A DNA stretch of 64,000 nucleotides from [Eubacterium] saphenum (GCA_004557645.1 SFGI01000003.1:1-64000), one strand, 5' to 3'; counted from the first letter of the stretch, positions 15,506 to 24,701 are shown. The notes: a model not told the origin generated them from the letters alone. Translations and numbers: made by a program.

Positions 15506-16123
15506 ATGAACAATATGTTATTTGTACTTCTGCTGGGCATTCCCGGTATCCTTGTGGCAACTACCGTCCATGAATTTACAAGGGCTTTGCTTTCTACCAT
15601 TTTTGGGGACAACTATCCCAAAAGCCAGGGAAGGCTGACCCTGAACCCCGTCAAGCATTTTGAACCCATCGGTTTTCTGATGATGTATTTTAGCGGCGGC
15701 TTTGGCTGGGGCAAGCCTGTGGAGACCAGTGCCCTGTATTATAAAAACAGAAAAAGAGATACGCTGTTGGTGGCGATTCTCCCTTCTGTGGTGAATCTGG
15801 TTTTGGGGATCGTTTTCCTGGGGGTGTATCAGTCGTTGAAAAGAAGCGGTGCCAATTATTATTTGGTGGCACTGCTCAATTATATGGCTTATTACAATGT
15901 GGGTCTGGCGGTATATAATATCCTGCCTGTGGCACCTATGGACTGTGTAAAGGTGCTGGCGGTGCTGATGCCTGCCAACCAGTATTTCAAATACATGCAG
16001 AATGAAAAGCTGATCCAGATGATCTTTCTGTTCCTGTTGTTCTTTGGTTTGATCACAGGATTCATGAACAATATCACCTATGGTGTGATGTCTTTGTTTG
16101 GCGGCATTTTCGGGTTGATTTAA
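15506..16123 (+). CDS. Site-2-protease-like (M50) membrane protein with a degenerate active site
   Basis: A 205-residue membrane protein related to the YwhC/S2P group; the family pattern GDNYPKSQGRLTLNPVKHFE is clear. The zinc motif HExxH reads HEFTR (CAT GAA TTT ACA AGG), so the second His ligand is Arg; the later NxLPxxPMDG motif is NILPVAPMDC, with Asp kept. The protein is probably not an active protease, or uses another ligand. AAAGGA lies 9 bases before the ATG at 15506. scpA follows 13 bases after the stop, an arrangement common in Firmicutes. Confidence 0.8.
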   Translation: MNNMLFVLLLGIPGILVATTVHEFTRALLSTIFGDNYPKSQGRLTLNPVKHFEPIGFLMMYFSGGFGWGKPVETSALYYKNRKRDTLLVAILPSVVNLVLGIVFLGVYQSLKRSGANYYLVALLNYMAYYNVGLAVYNILPVAPMDCVKVLAVLMPANQYFKYMQNEKLIQMIFLFLLFFGLITGFMNNITYGVMSLFGGIFGLI

Positions 16124-16136
16124 GGAAGGAAAAGAG

Positions 16137-16904
16137 ATGGATACGATCAATATCAGGCTGGATGCCTTCGAAGGCCCTTTGGATTTATTGTATCACCTGA
16201 TCGAAAAAAATGAGATCGATATTTATGATATTCCCATTGCATCCCTGACGGAGCAGTATCTTGCCTTTTTGGATGCGGCGGAGGATCGGGATATGGATGG
16301 CATGAGCGAATTTCTTCTCATGGCGGCAACTTTGCTGGAAATTAAAAGCAAGATGCTTCTGCCTGCGCCCAAAAATGAGGAAGAGGAAGGCCCTGACCCT
16401 CGTGAAGAACTGGTGCAGAGATTGTTGGAATATAAAAAGATCAAGGATGTGACCGATACCCTCAAGGAACGGGAAGAGGAAGCGGCATTGGTCTTTTATA
16501 AGGAAGCCGATGCTTCTGTGGCGAAGCTGAAGGAACAGCCCCCGCAGGAATTGGAGGATTTATTGCAGGGCATCACTATGGATGACCTGTATCAGGCTTT
16601 TCAGCAGGTGATGGCACGAAAGGAAACGAAGGTGGATAAAGTCCGCAGTTCCTTCCGTTCTGTGCAGAAAGACTTGTTCACGGTGGGGGAAAAGATGGAA
16701 TATATCCGAGACCTGCTGATTTTGCGTCCCCATGGGAAAACAGCCTTCCATACCATTTTCCGGGAAAATGCCGGGAAGATGGAAAAGGTCGTGACGTTTT
16801 TGGCTTTGTTGGAACTCATCAAGCAGAAGGAAGTGCAGATCACCCAGGAGAGAAACTTCGGAGAGATCCTTATCAGCAAATACAGCGAAGGAGGAACAGA
16901 ATGA
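16137..16904 (+). CDS. scpA: Segregation and condensation protein A
   Basis: A 255-residue kleisin subunit that links the heads of SMC in chromosome condensation. Landmarks: RLDAFEGPLDLLYHLIEKNEIDIYDI at the N-terminus, EFLLMAATLLEIKSKMLLP, and a C-terminal winged helix (TFLALLELIKQKEVQ). The stop overlaps the scpB start as ATGA. Confidence 0.95.
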   Translation: MDTINIRLDAFEGPLDLLYHLIEKNEIDIYDIPIASLTEQYLAFLDAAEDRDMDGMSEFLLMAATLLEIKSKMLLPAPKNEEEEGPDPREELVQRLLEYKKIKDVTDTLKEREEEAALVFYKEADASVAKLKEQPPQELEDLLQGITMDDLYQAFQQVMARKETKVDKVRSSFRSVQKDLFTVGEKMEYIRDLLILRPHGKTAFHTIFRENAGKMEKVVTFLALLELIKQKEVQITQERNFGEILISKYSEGGTE

Positions 16905-17446
16905 GATTATCAGAACTGGAAGCAGTAGTGGAATCCCTGCTGTTCATCGCTGGGGATGCGGTGCCGCTGACATCCATTGCCCAGACCATCGAATTGGATA
17001 AAGCCACGGCTAAGGCAGTCGTCCTTGCTCTGGCGGATAAATATGAAAAGGAAAAAAGGGGCCTGCGTATTGTGGAGATCGAAGGCTCCTACCAGATGTG
17101 TACGGCGGCGGAATGTTTCGAATATATCCGCAATATGTACAAAAGCCCCCAGAGACAGGGGTTGACCCAGTCTCTGCTGGAAACGCTGGCCATCGTTGCC
17201 TATAAACAGCCCATCACCCGTGCCCAGATCGAAGAGATCCGAGGGGTCAGCTCCGACCATGCTGTGGCAAAGCTGGTGGAAAAGCGGCTCATCTGCGAAG
17301 TGGGCAGAGGGGATACCCCTGGCAGACCTGTTTTGTTTGGGACGAGTAATGAATTTCTGCGGTATTTTGGCTTTAAGAGCATCGGCGAGCTGCCCCCTCT
17401 GGAAGAGGAGCGGGATGAAGAGAACGGCGATGAATTGACCGTATAA
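16901..17446 (+). CDS. scpB: Segregation and condensation protein B
   Basis: A 181-residue partner of ScpA with two winged helices: VESLLFIAGDAVPLTSIA and LSQSLLETLAIVAYKQPITR-type sequence (here QSLLETLAIVAYKQPITRAQ), then GRPVLFGTSNEFLRYFG. Translation is coupled to scpA by a 4-base overlap. Confidence 0.95.
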   Translation: MRLSELEAVVESLLFIAGDAVPLTSIAQTIELDKATAKAVVLALADKYEKEKRGLRIVEIEGSYQMCTAAECFEYIRNMYKSPQRQGLTQSLLETLAIVAYKQPITRAQIEEIRGVSSDHAVAKLVEKRLICEVGRGDTPGRPVLFGTSNEFLRYFGFKSIGELPPLEEERDEENGDELTV

Positions 17447-17497
17447 GTACATAACCAAAACAAAAAATGAATAGAAATAGCAGGAGGAGGGATGCCT

Positions 17498-18652
17498 ATG
17501 AAGCGGATAACCTTGTTACTCCTGCTTTTTTTATTGTCTGCAACACCTGTTTTTGCCAAAGAGCCAAACGTTGCTGCCCAAGGGGCTGCTTTGATCGATG
17601 GGAAAACAGGACGGCTCTTGTGGGAGAAAAACGGCGAAAAACCTTTTGCCATGGCAAGCACCACAAAAATCATGACAGCCATATTGGTCTTAGAGAATGC
17701 AGATTTAGAGGACACTGTCACCATCAGTAAAAATGCGGCGCATCAGCCGGAGGTACATATGGATCTGAAAGAAGGCGAGCAATGGAAGGTGGGCGATTTG
17801 CTTTCTGCTATGATGCTGCGTTCCTATAATGATGCGGCGGTGGCGTTGGCGGAACATGTTTCGGGAAGTGTGGAGCAATTCTGCACCGAAATGACGAGGA
17901 AAGCGGAAGAAATCGGGGCAAAGGATACGGTTTTTGGTTCGCCCAATGGTCTGGACAGCCATTTGACCGATGCACAGCACCATTCCACAGCCTACGATAT
18001 GTCTTTGATCGCAGCATACGCTCTGGAAAATGAGACCTTTCGGGAAATCATTGCCCAACCGGAGATTTCTGTGGCAGATATAGAAGGGAAGCATATCTGC
18101 AATGCCACTAATGCAGACCGTTTTTTGAAGGAATACAGCGGCGCATTGGGCATAAAAACAGGCTATACCAACAAGGCAGGCCATTGCTTTGTGGGGGCGG
18201 CGGAGCGGGAGGATGTCCTGTTGATTTCCACAGTCCTTGGCAGCGGCTGGGGGACAGGGGGCAAAGAGAAAAAATGGACGGATACGAAAGCCCTGATGGA
18301 GTATGGCTTTGATACCTTCCATCCCTATGAAGCAGTGCCAAAAGGGACTGTTTTGGGGGAAGTAAAGCTCATCGATTCTCCTATGGAACAGGTGGAGACT
18401 GTTTTGGAAGAGGGGTATACGGCTTTGTTTTCGGAGGAGGAAATAGAAAATCTGCGGTTGGAAACAGATTTGCCAAAAGAAGTGCAAGCCCCTGTGGAAA
18501 AAGGCGAGAGGCTGGGAAAAGCCACTCTCTGGCTGGGGGAAGAAAAACTGGCGGAAATCGACCTTTTGGCGGAGGAAGGAGCCCCTACCTTTACCCTAAT
18601 GGAAAGGCTGTACCGATTGGCGGAAAACTGGCTGACTTGGAGAAAGTTTTGA
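17498..18652 (+). CDS. D-alanyl-D-alanine carboxypeptidase (S11 family)
   Basis: An exported penicillin-binding protein of 384 residues that trims the terminal D-Ala from peptidoglycan stem peptides. The signal peptide is MKRITLLLLLFLLSATPVFA. The catalytic motifs are SxxK in ASTTKIM, SxN in RSYNDAA and KTG in GIKTGYTNKAG. A beta-rich PBP5-type C-terminal region and an amphipathic tail (LYRLAENWLTWRKF) follow. AGGAGG (17482-17487) fits the ATG at 17498 better than the ATG at 17492. In spore formers a DacF-type enzyme lies near scpAB; the exact orthology is inferred. Confidence 0.92.
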   Translation: MKRITLLLLLFLLSATPVFAKEPNVAAQGAALIDGKTGRLLWEKNGEKPFAMASTTKIMTAILVLENADLEDTVTISKNAAHQPEVHMDLKEGEQWKVGDLLSAMMLRSYNDAAVALAEHVSGSVEQFCTEMTRKAEEIGAKDTVFGSPNGLDSHLTDAQHHSTAYDMSLIAAYALENETFREIIAQPEISVADIEGKHICNATNADRFLKEYSGALGIKTGYTNKAGHCFVGAAEREDVLLISTVLGSGWGTGGKEKKWTDTKALMEYGFDTFHPYEAVPKGTVLGEVKLIDSPMEQVETVLEEGYTALFSEEEIENLRLETDLPKEVQAPVEKGERLGKATLWLGEEKLAEIDLLAEEGAPTFTLMERLYRLAENWLTWRKF

Positions 18653-18677
18653 CTTTCCCCGTATCCTCGGGTATACT
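18649..18677 (+). promoter_or_regulatory. Promoter of rluB
   Basis: TTGACT (18649-18654), 17 bases, TATACT (18672-18677). The -35 overlaps the stop codon of the carboxypeptidase gene. Confidence 0.75.
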
Positions 18678-18718
18678 GTTCTCAACAAATACTTTTGAGA
18701 GAACGGAGATTTCTATAT

Positions 18719-19441
18719 ATGGAAGAAAGATTGCAGAAATACCTGGCAGAAGCCGGCGTGGCATCCCGCAGAAAGGCAGAAGAACTGATCGCCCAGGGAA
18801 AAGTAAAGGTAAATGGAAAGGTAGTCACAGAAATGGGTATGAAGATTGACCCTGCCAAGGATGAAGTGACTTACTTGGATAAAAAAGTGACGACAAAAGA
18901 TACAAAAATGGTCTACATCATGCTGTATAAGCCCGAAGGCTATGTGACAACAGCAAAGGAACAGTTTGGCAGACCTGCGGTAATGGATCTGGTAAAGGGC
19001 GTTAAGGAGCGTATTTTCCCCGTAGGCCGGTTGGATTATGATACTTCCGGTCTGCTGCTGCTGACCAACGATGGTGACCTGACCTATAAGCTGACCCATC
19101 CCAAGCATGATGTGGATAAGACCTATATTGCAAAGCTGTATGGTATCCCCGATGAAGGTGCCCTGCAGAAATTCCGCAGAGGTGTGGTGATCGACGGCAA
19201 GCGGACAAAGCCTGCTAAAATTCAGATCATCGATAAGGATAAGGATGGTCGCTTCTGCACAGCGGAGATCATCATCCACGAAGGCAGAAACAGACAGGTG
19301 CGTAAGATGTGCGAAGCCATCAAGCATCCCGTGGCACAGTTGAAGCGTGTGGCCACAGGCGACCTGAAGTTGGGCGATTTGCAAAAAGGCAAATACCGCC
19401 ATCTGACAGAAAAGGAAATCAAATACCTGAAGAAGCTGTAA
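18719..19441 (+). CDS. rluB: Ribosomal large subunit pseudouridine synthase B
   Basis: A 240-residue RsuA-family pseudouridine synthase acting on 23S rRNA. An S4 domain (RLQKYLAEAGVASRRKAEELI) precedes the catalytic domain with GRLDYDTSGLLLLTNDG, whose Asp is catalytic, and GRNRQVRKM. The ATG at 18719 has ACGGAGA about 9 bases before it. RluB against RsuA/RluF cannot be fixed by eye, but RluB is usual in this location next to scpAB. Confidence 0.9.
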   Translation: MEERLQKYLAEAGVASRRKAEELIAQGKVKVNGKVVTEMGMKIDPAKDEVTYLDKKVTTKDTKMVYIMLYKPEGYVTTAKEQFGRPAVMDLVKGVKERIFPVGRLDYDTSGLLLLTNDGDLTYKLTHPKHDVDKTYIAKLYGIPDEGALQKFRRGVVIDGKRTKPAKIQIIDKDKDGRFCTAEIIIHEGRNRQVRKMCEAIKHPVAQLKRVATGDLKLGDLQKGKYRHLTEKEIKYLKKL

Positions 19442-19452
19442 GGAAGATAGAG

Positions 19453-19477
19453 AAAGACCCCTGTGAGGGTCTTTTTT
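19453..19477 (+). terminator. rluB terminator
   Basis: AAAGACCC (19453-19460) and GGGTCTTT (19467-19474) with a 6-base loop, followed by TTT. Confidence 0.85.
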
Positions 19478-19481
19478 CTTG

Positions 19482-19510
19482 TTGAAAGCTTGCTTCAGAT
19501 AACGTATAAT
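19482..19510 (+). promoter_or_regulatory. Promoter of the phosphatase-cmk-ispH/S1 operon
   Basis: TTGAAA (19482-19487), 17 bases, TATAAT (19505-19510). Confidence 0.75.
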
Positions 19511-19552
19511 AAATAGTTAGGAAAAAGTAGATGGAATGGAGGAAAAAACCTC

Positions 19553-20200
19553 ATGGAACAGAAAAGAACAAGATTTTACCTGATCCGTCACGGGGAGACG
19601 GATTGGAACAAAGGCGGCCGTTATCAGGGCTGCACGAATATACAGTTGAACGACGCAGGCAGAGAACAGGCCCGCCTTCTGGGGGAACGCTTCAAATATC
19701 TGCCTTTGGATGTGGTGTATGTTTCACCGCTGGACAGAGCCGTGGCAACGGCAGAGCCTTTGGCGGCTGCCCATGGTCTGACACCTATCAAGGATGCCCA
19801 TTTTAGAGAGATCAACTTTGGCGAATGGGAAGGACATACCATTGCGGAGCTGTCCGAAAAATTCGGCAAAGCGTATACAGATTTCTTTGCCAACCCCTTC
19901 GACCATCCCGTTCCCGGGGAAGGTTCCTTCCTGAATGCCATGGATCGTGCTATCGAAGGTTTCAATGCCTTGGCGGAAAAGCATAAAGGGCAGAATGTTG
20001 CCATTGTTTCCCACGGGGGCTTGCTGCGTGTCATGCTGGTAGGGTTGTTGGAAATGGGCGATGCTTTCTATCGGAAAACTTGGATGACCAATACGTCCAT
20101 CACTATGCTGGATGTGATGGAAGATGGCAGAAAACTGCTGATGACGCTGAATGATAAAGCCCACCTGGAAATGGCAGAGGTATTCAAGAAGGGTGAATGA
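19553..20200 (+). CDS. Histidine phosphatase family protein
   Basis: A 215-residue phosphoglycerate-mutase-fold phosphatase. The RHG motif LIRHGETDWNKGGRYQG holds the catalytic His, and VSHGGLLRVML the second His. Members act on sugar phosphates, alpha-ribazole phosphate and others; the substrate here is unknown. It is the first gene of an operon continuing to the IspH-S1 fusion. Confidence 0.88.
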   Translation: MEQKRTRFYLIRHGETDWNKGGRYQGCTNIQLNDAGREQARLLGERFKYLPLDVVYVSPLDRAVATAEPLAAAHGLTPIKDAHFREINFGEWEGHTIAELSEKFGKAYTDFFANPFDHPVPGEGSFLNAMDRAIEGFNALAEKHKGQNVAIVSHGGLLRVMLVGLLEMGDAFYRKTWMTNTSITMLDVMEDGRKLLMTLNDKAHLEMAEVFKKGE

Positions 20201-20201
20201 T

Positions 20202-21440
20202 ATGAAAAAGAAGATCATCGTGGTAGGCGCAGGGGCGGCAGGGCTGATGGCAGCAGGCCGTGCGGCGGAAAAGGGCCACGAAGTCCATTTATATGAAAAA
20301 AACAACAGAATCGGAAAAAAGATCCTCATTACAGGGAAGGGACGCTGCAATGTGACCAACGACAGCGATGTGGAAGGCCTGCTGGATAATATTCCCGGCA
20401 ATCCCTATTTCCTGTATAGTGCCTTTTATCAGCTGGACAGCTTTCAGCTGCAGGAATTTTTTAAAAATCTGGGGCTGGAGTTGAAGGTAGAACGGGGCAA
20501 ACGGGTTTTCCCTGTTTCCGACCGTTCTCTGGATGTGGTTCTGGCTTTGGAAAAATATCTGAAGAAAAATAAAGTGAAGCTCCATCTGGAAAGCCCTGTG
20601 GACAGTATCCTTATTGAAGAGGGGAAAGCGGCTGGCATCCGTCTGAAAAATGGGAAAGAAGAAAAAGCCGATGGCGTTATCGTTTGTACAGGGGGTCTTT
20701 CCTATCCTGGGACAGGCTCTACCGGTGATGGCTATCGTTTTGCCAAGGCGGCAGGCCATCATGTGACGAAGCTGTATCCTTCTTTGGTGCCCTTAAAAAC
20801 GGCGGAGGACTGGTGCCATGAGCTGATGGGCTTAAGCTTGAGGAATATTGAAATCACAATCAAAAATAATAAGGGCAAAAAGGTCTACAGTGATTTTGGG
20901 GAAATGCTGTTTACCCATTTCGGCGTTTCCGGCCCTGTCATTTTGAGTGCCAGCAGACATATCATCCTGACCATTGAGGAGGGCTACAAACTTTATATCG
21001 ATTTGAAGCCTGCTATGGATGAAAAGAAGCTGGATACAAGATTGTTGAGAGATTTTGAAAAATACGCAAATAAGGATTTTGCCAATGCGCTGGATGATCT
21101 GCTTCCCCAGAAGCTGATCCCTGTTATCATCCAGTTGGCGGAGATCGACCCCCGAAAGAAGGTCAACAGCATCACCAAGGAAGAAAGAAAACGTCTTTGC
21201 ACCCTGCTGAAAGCCCTGCCTCTGACGATCACAGGCACAACAGGCTACAATGAAGCAGTGGTGACCTGCGGCGGCATCAATGTAGATGAGATCGACCCTT
21301 CCACCATGGAAAGCAGATTTGTGAAGCATCTGCATTTCGCAGGGGAGGTTTTAGACGTAGACGCCTATACAGGGGGCTTCAATCTGCAGATCGCCTTTTC
21401 CACAGGCTATGTGGCGGGCGAAAGCATCTGTCAGGCATAA
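20202..21440 (+). CDS. NAD(P)/FAD-dependent oxidoreductase, HI0933/BaiN family
   Basis: A 412-residue flavoprotein. The FAD-binding GxGxxG is IIVVGAGAAGLMAAGRAA, followed by IGKKILITGKGRCNVTN, typical of the HI0933/YtfP/BaiN group, and by FAGEVLDVDAYTGGFNLQ near the C-terminus. The physiological substrate is not known for most members. The ATG at 20202 follows the phosphatase stop by one base. In many clostridia this gene precedes cmk, as here. Confidence 0.9.
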   Translation: MKKKIIVVGAGAAGLMAAGRAAEKGHEVHLYEKNNRIGKKILITGKGRCNVTNDSDVEGLLDNIPGNPYFLYSAFYQLDSFQLQEFFKNLGLELKVERGKRVFPVSDRSLDVVLALEKYLKKNKVKLHLESPVDSILIEEGKAAGIRLKNGKEEKADGVIVCTGGLSYPGTGSTGDGYRFAKAAGHHVTKLYPSLVPLKTAEDWCHELMGLSLRNIEITIKNNKGKKVYSDFGEMLFTHFGVSGPVILSASRHIILTIEEGYKLYIDLKPAMDEKKLDTRLLRDFEKYANKDFANALDDLLPQKLIPVIIQLAEIDPRKKVNSITKEERKRLCTLLKALPLTITGTTGYNEAVVTCGGINVDEIDPSTMESRFVKHLHFAGEVLDVDAYTGGFNLQIAFSTGYVAGESICQA

Positions 21441-21453
21441 GGAGGAAATAAAA

Positions 21454-22131
21454 ATGAAACGATTTGCCATTGCGGTGGACGGGCCTGCAGGCTCCGGCAA
21501 AAGCACCGTTGCAAAAATGGTTGCCAGAAAGCTTGGCATTATTTATGTTGATACAGGGGCGATGTATCGTACCGTTGCCCTGCACTGTACGCAGGAAAAT
21601 ATCCCTTTGGAGGAGGAAGCAGCCGTTGTGGCAGCTTTGGATGGGCTCAATATGCGTATCCAGCCCGATACGGAGGGACAGCGTATTTTCCTGAATGAGG
21701 AGGATGTGACAGCAAAGATCAGAACAGCGGAGATTGGCAAAGGCGCTTCCGTTGTTGCTGCATATCAGAATGTCAGAGAACGGATGGTAGAACTGCAGCA
21801 GGAAATGGCTCAGGAACAGTCTGTCATTATGGACGGCAGAGACATTGGGACTGTGGTACTGCCCCATGCAGAAGTGAAAATCTATCTGGATGCTGATGCA
21901 GGCGAAAGAGCCCGCCGCCGTGTGGGTGAGCTGGAAGCCAAGGGCGAAACAGCAGATTTCGAGGAGATCAAAAAAATGATCATCCAGAGGGACTATAACG
22001 ATATGCACAGAGAACACAGTCCTCTGAAAAAAGCAGAGGATGCTATCAGCCTGGATTCTACAGGCATGAGTATCGAGGAAGTGCTGCAGGCGATTCTGGA
22101 TATTACAGCGGAAAGGGTGAAAGAAAAATGA
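21454..22131 (+). CDS. cmk: Cytidylate kinase
   Basis: A 225-residue (d)CMP kinase. The P-loop GPAGSGKSTVAK is at residues about 10-21, followed by YVDTGAMYRTVAL and MDGRDIGTVVLPHA. AGGAGGAAATAAAA precedes the ATG. It overlaps plsC by ATGA. Confidence 0.96.
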   Translation: MKRFAIAVDGPAGSGKSTVAKMVARKLGIIYVDTGAMYRTVALHCTQENIPLEEEAAVVAALDGLNMRIQPDTEGQRIFLNEEDVTAKIRTAEIGKGASVVAAYQNVRERMVELQQEMAQEQSVIMDGRDIGTVVLPHAEVKIYLDADAGERARRRVGELEAKGETADFEEIKKMIIQRDYNDMHREHSPLKKAEDAISLDSTGMSIEEVLQAILDITAERVKEK

Positions 22132-22730
22132 AGGGTGAATCTTGGTTTTGCAGACTGGCAGTAAGACTGGTAAGAATTTGGTTTGCCATCATGTTTAAAG
22201 TTGAGGTGACCGGCAAGGAAAATGTGCCGGATGATGGGAATGCCATCATCTGCTGTAACCATTACAGCAATTACGACCCCTTTGCTGCGGCGATTTATTT
22301 AGATAGACTGCCCCATTATATCGGTAAAAAGGAACTGTTCAAATATAAGATCGTGGCATGGGCGCTGAATGAATGTGGGGTATTCCCCATCGACAGAAAG
22401 GCTTCTATGGATATGAAGGCTGTAAAAACAGCTTTAAAAGTGCTGAAAGAAGGCAAGATCCTGGGTATCTTTGCGGAAGGCAAGCGTGTCAAAGAAGGGG
22501 AGGAAGTAGATGCCAAGGGCGGCGTGGCTTTGTTTGCTATGAAGGGGAATGCCCCTGTCATCCCCTGTGCCATCAGCGGCAAATACAAATTCCGTCATAA
22601 AATTACGGTTCATTATGGCGAACCCCTGACACTGGATGAATTCCGCAGTCAGAAACTGACAACAGAAGTGATGGGCCAGATTACTGAAGTGATCATGGGC
22701 AGAGTAGAAGAAATGAAGGTGAAAGCATGA
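22128..22730 (+). CDS. plsC: 1-acyl-sn-glycerol-3-phosphate acyltransferase
   Basis: A 200-residue membrane-associated acyltransferase making phosphatidic acid. The HX4D motif is CNHYSNYDPFA and the glycine-containing phosphate motif is GIFAEGKRVKEGE, matching FPEGTRS-type motif III loosely. It overlaps both cmk and the ispH-S1 gene by 4 bases. Confidence 0.92.
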   Translation: MKGESWFCRLAVRLVRIWFAIMFKVEVTGKENVPDDGNAIICCNHYSNYDPFAAAIYLDRLPHYIGKKELFKYKIVAWALNECGVFPIDRKASMDMKAVKTALKVLKEGKILGIFAEGKRVKEGEEVDAKGGVALFAMKGNAPVIPCAISGKYKFRHKITVHYGEPLTLDEFRSQKLTTEVMGQITEVIMGRVEEMKVKA

Positions 22731-24688
22731 GCAATGTGAAACTGGCGGAATCCGCAGGGTTTTGCTTTGGTGTAAAGCGTGCCATCGAAATGGCTTACGC
22801 GGAGATCGAAAAAAACAACGGTGAGCCTTTATATTCCTATGGCCCGCTGATCCACAATAAAGAAGTGACAAACGATTTGGATGCGAAAGGTCTGCACATC
22901 ATCGAATCTTTGGATGGCATCGAGGAAGGCACCGTTGTCATCCGTTCCCATGGTGTTGGCAAATTTTTGTACGATGCTCTGGCAGAAAAGGGCATGAAAA
23001 TGGTGGATGGGACCTGCCCTTTCGTAAAAAAAATACATAACATCGTAAAAGAGGCTTGGGAAAACGGCAAAAGCGTCATCATCGCCGGGGATGGCAACCA
23101 TCCCGAAGTCATGGGGATCAATGGCTGGTGCGGCAACAGTGCAGTCATTCTGGAAAGCCCCGAAGCAGCGGCGGCGGCAGACCTGCCTGCAGACAAGGAA
23201 TATGCAGTTGTGGTGCAGACCACCTTCCGTCAGAGTAAATTTGACGAAATGCTGGATATTTTAAAGGGAAAGGGATTGTCTCTGGATATTTCCCAGACCA
23301 TTTGCTCCGCAACAGAAAAGAGACAGAAGGAAGCCGTTCAGTTGTCCCAGAGTGTGGACAAAATGATCGTGATCGGCGACAAAAAAAGCTCCAATACGCA
23401 AAAATTGGTGGAGATATGCAAAAAAAATTGCAAGAATACCGTTCATATTGAAACAATTTGCGATTTGGTGTTGAAAACTTTTTCGAAGGATGATAAAATA
23501 GGTATAACTGCAGGTGCGTCCACACCGCCTGCAATAATTAAGGAGGTAGTAGTTACTATGAGCGAATTTGAAAATGCACAGAATTTAGGAGAGGAAATAA
23601 GCTTTGAGCAGATGTTGGAAGAATCTCTCGTTACACTGCATACTGGCGATGTTGTAAAAGGCACAGTTATCCAGGTAGTTGGCGAAGAAGTTTCCGTTAA
23701 TCTGGGTTTCAAATCTGACGGTGTTATCCCCAGAGGCGAATTCAGCAGAGATACAACAGTAGTTCCCAGCAAAGTAGTTCAGCCCGGCGATGAAATCGAA
23801 GTTTTCGTTGTTCGTGTTAACGATGGCGACGGCAACGTTCTGCTGTCCAGAAAACGTATCGAAGAACAGAAGGGCATGGAAGATATCGAAAAGGCTTTCA
23901 ACGAAAAAACAGTTGTTACAGGTACAGTAACAGACGTTGTAAAAGGCGGCCTGATCGCAGTTGTAAATGGCGTAAGAGTATTCATCCCCTCTTCCCAGGT
24001 TTCCAATAGATTCATCGAAGACCTGAGCGTATTCAAAGGTCAGGAACTGGAATTCAACATCATCGAAATGGACAGAGTAAAACGTCGTATCATCGGCGGC
24101 AGAAAAGCTCTGGTTGAACAGGAAATCGCAGCTAAGAGAGCAGCTCTGTTCGAAACAATCGAAGTTGGCTCCAAGATCGCTGGTACAGTATCCAGACTGA
24201 CAGACTTCGGTGCTTTCGTTGATCTGGGCGGCGTAGACGGTCTGATCCACATCTCTGAAATGAGCTGGGGCAGAATCTCTAACCCCAGAGAAGTGCTGAA
24301 AGAAGGCCAGGCAGTTGAAGTATTCGTTCTGGATGTAGACAAAGAAAAAGGCAAAATCAGCCTGTCCCTGAAAGATGCGAACATGAACCCTTGGAAACTG
24401 GCAGCAGATAAATATGCAGTTGGTTCCATCGTAGAAGGTAAAGTTGTTCGTATGGTACCTTTCGGTGCTTTCGTTGAACTGGAACCCGGCGTAGATGGTC
24501 TGGTACACATCTCTCAGATCGCTAACAAACACGTTGTAAAACCCGAAGATGAACTGAAGGTTGGCGAAATCATCAACGTGAAGGTTCTGGAAGTAAATTC
24601 CGAACAGAAAAAGATCAGCCTCTCCAAGAGACAGGCAGACGCTCCTGTGGAAGAAGCTCCTGCAGAAGAAGCTCCCGCAGCAGAATAA
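22727..24688 (+). CDS. ispH: IspH (HMBPP reductase) fused to ribosomal protein S1-like domains
   Basis: A 653-residue fusion. Residues 1 to about 280 are 4-hydroxy-3-methylbut-2-enyl diphosphate reductase, the last step of the MEP isoprenoid pathway; the 4Fe-4S cysteines are in AGFCFGVKRA, DGTCPFVKKI and TICSATEKRQ. Residues about 295-640 hold four S1 RNA-binding repeats (GDVVKGTVIQVVGEEVSVNL, VVTGTVTDVVKGGLIAVV, IAGTVSRLTDFGAFVDL, VEGKVVRMVPFGAFVEL), ending in an acidic tail. Such fusions are known in Clostridia. The S1 part has a more biased, highly expressed codon use than the IspH part, and a promoter, SD and ATG lie at the junction (23471-23560). Confidence 0.95.
   Translation: MSNVKLAESAGFCFGVKRAIEMAYAEIEKNNGEPLYSYGPLIHNKEVTNDLDAKGLHIIESLDGIEEGTVVIRSHGVGKFLYDALAEKGMKMVDGTCPFVKKIHNIVKEAWENGKSVIIAGDGNHPEVMGINGWCGNSAVILESPEAAAAADLPADKEYAVVVQTTFRQSKFDEMLDILKGKGLSLDISQTICSATEKRQKEAVQLSQSVDKMIVIGDKKSSNTQKLVEICKKNCKNTVHIETICDLVLKTFSKDDKIGITAGASTPPAIIKEVVVTMSEFENAQNLGEEISFEQMLEESLVTLHTGDVVKGTVIQVVGEEVSVNLGFKSDGVIPRGEFSRDTTVVPSKVVQPGDEIEVFVVRVNDGDGNVLLSRKRIEEQKGMEDIEKAFNEKTVVTGTVTDVVKGGLIAVVNGVRVFIPSSQVSNRFIEDLSVFKGQELEFNIIEMDRVKRRIIGGRKALVEQEIAAKRAALFETIEVGSKIAGTVSRLTDFGAFVDLGGVDGLIHISEMSWGRISNPREVLKEGQAVEVFVLDVDKEKGKISLSLKDANMNPWKLAADKYAVGSIVEGKVVRMVPFGAFVELEPGVDGLVHISQIANKHVVKPEDELKVGEIINVKVLEVNSEQKKISLSKRQADAPVEEAPAEEAPAAE
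23471..23560 (+). promoter_or_regulatory. Internal promoter and ribosome site for a free S1 protein
   Basis: TTGAAA (23471-23476), 17 bases, TAAAAT (23494-23499) make a good promoter inside the ispH part. TAAGGAGGT (23539-23547) then precedes an in-frame ATG at 23558, exactly at the domain boundary. Translation from it would give a 376-residue S1-like protein starting MSEFENAQNLGEE. It is inference that it is used. Confidence 0.6.
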
Positions 24689-24701
24689 TCCCGTGTGTAA
24701 A

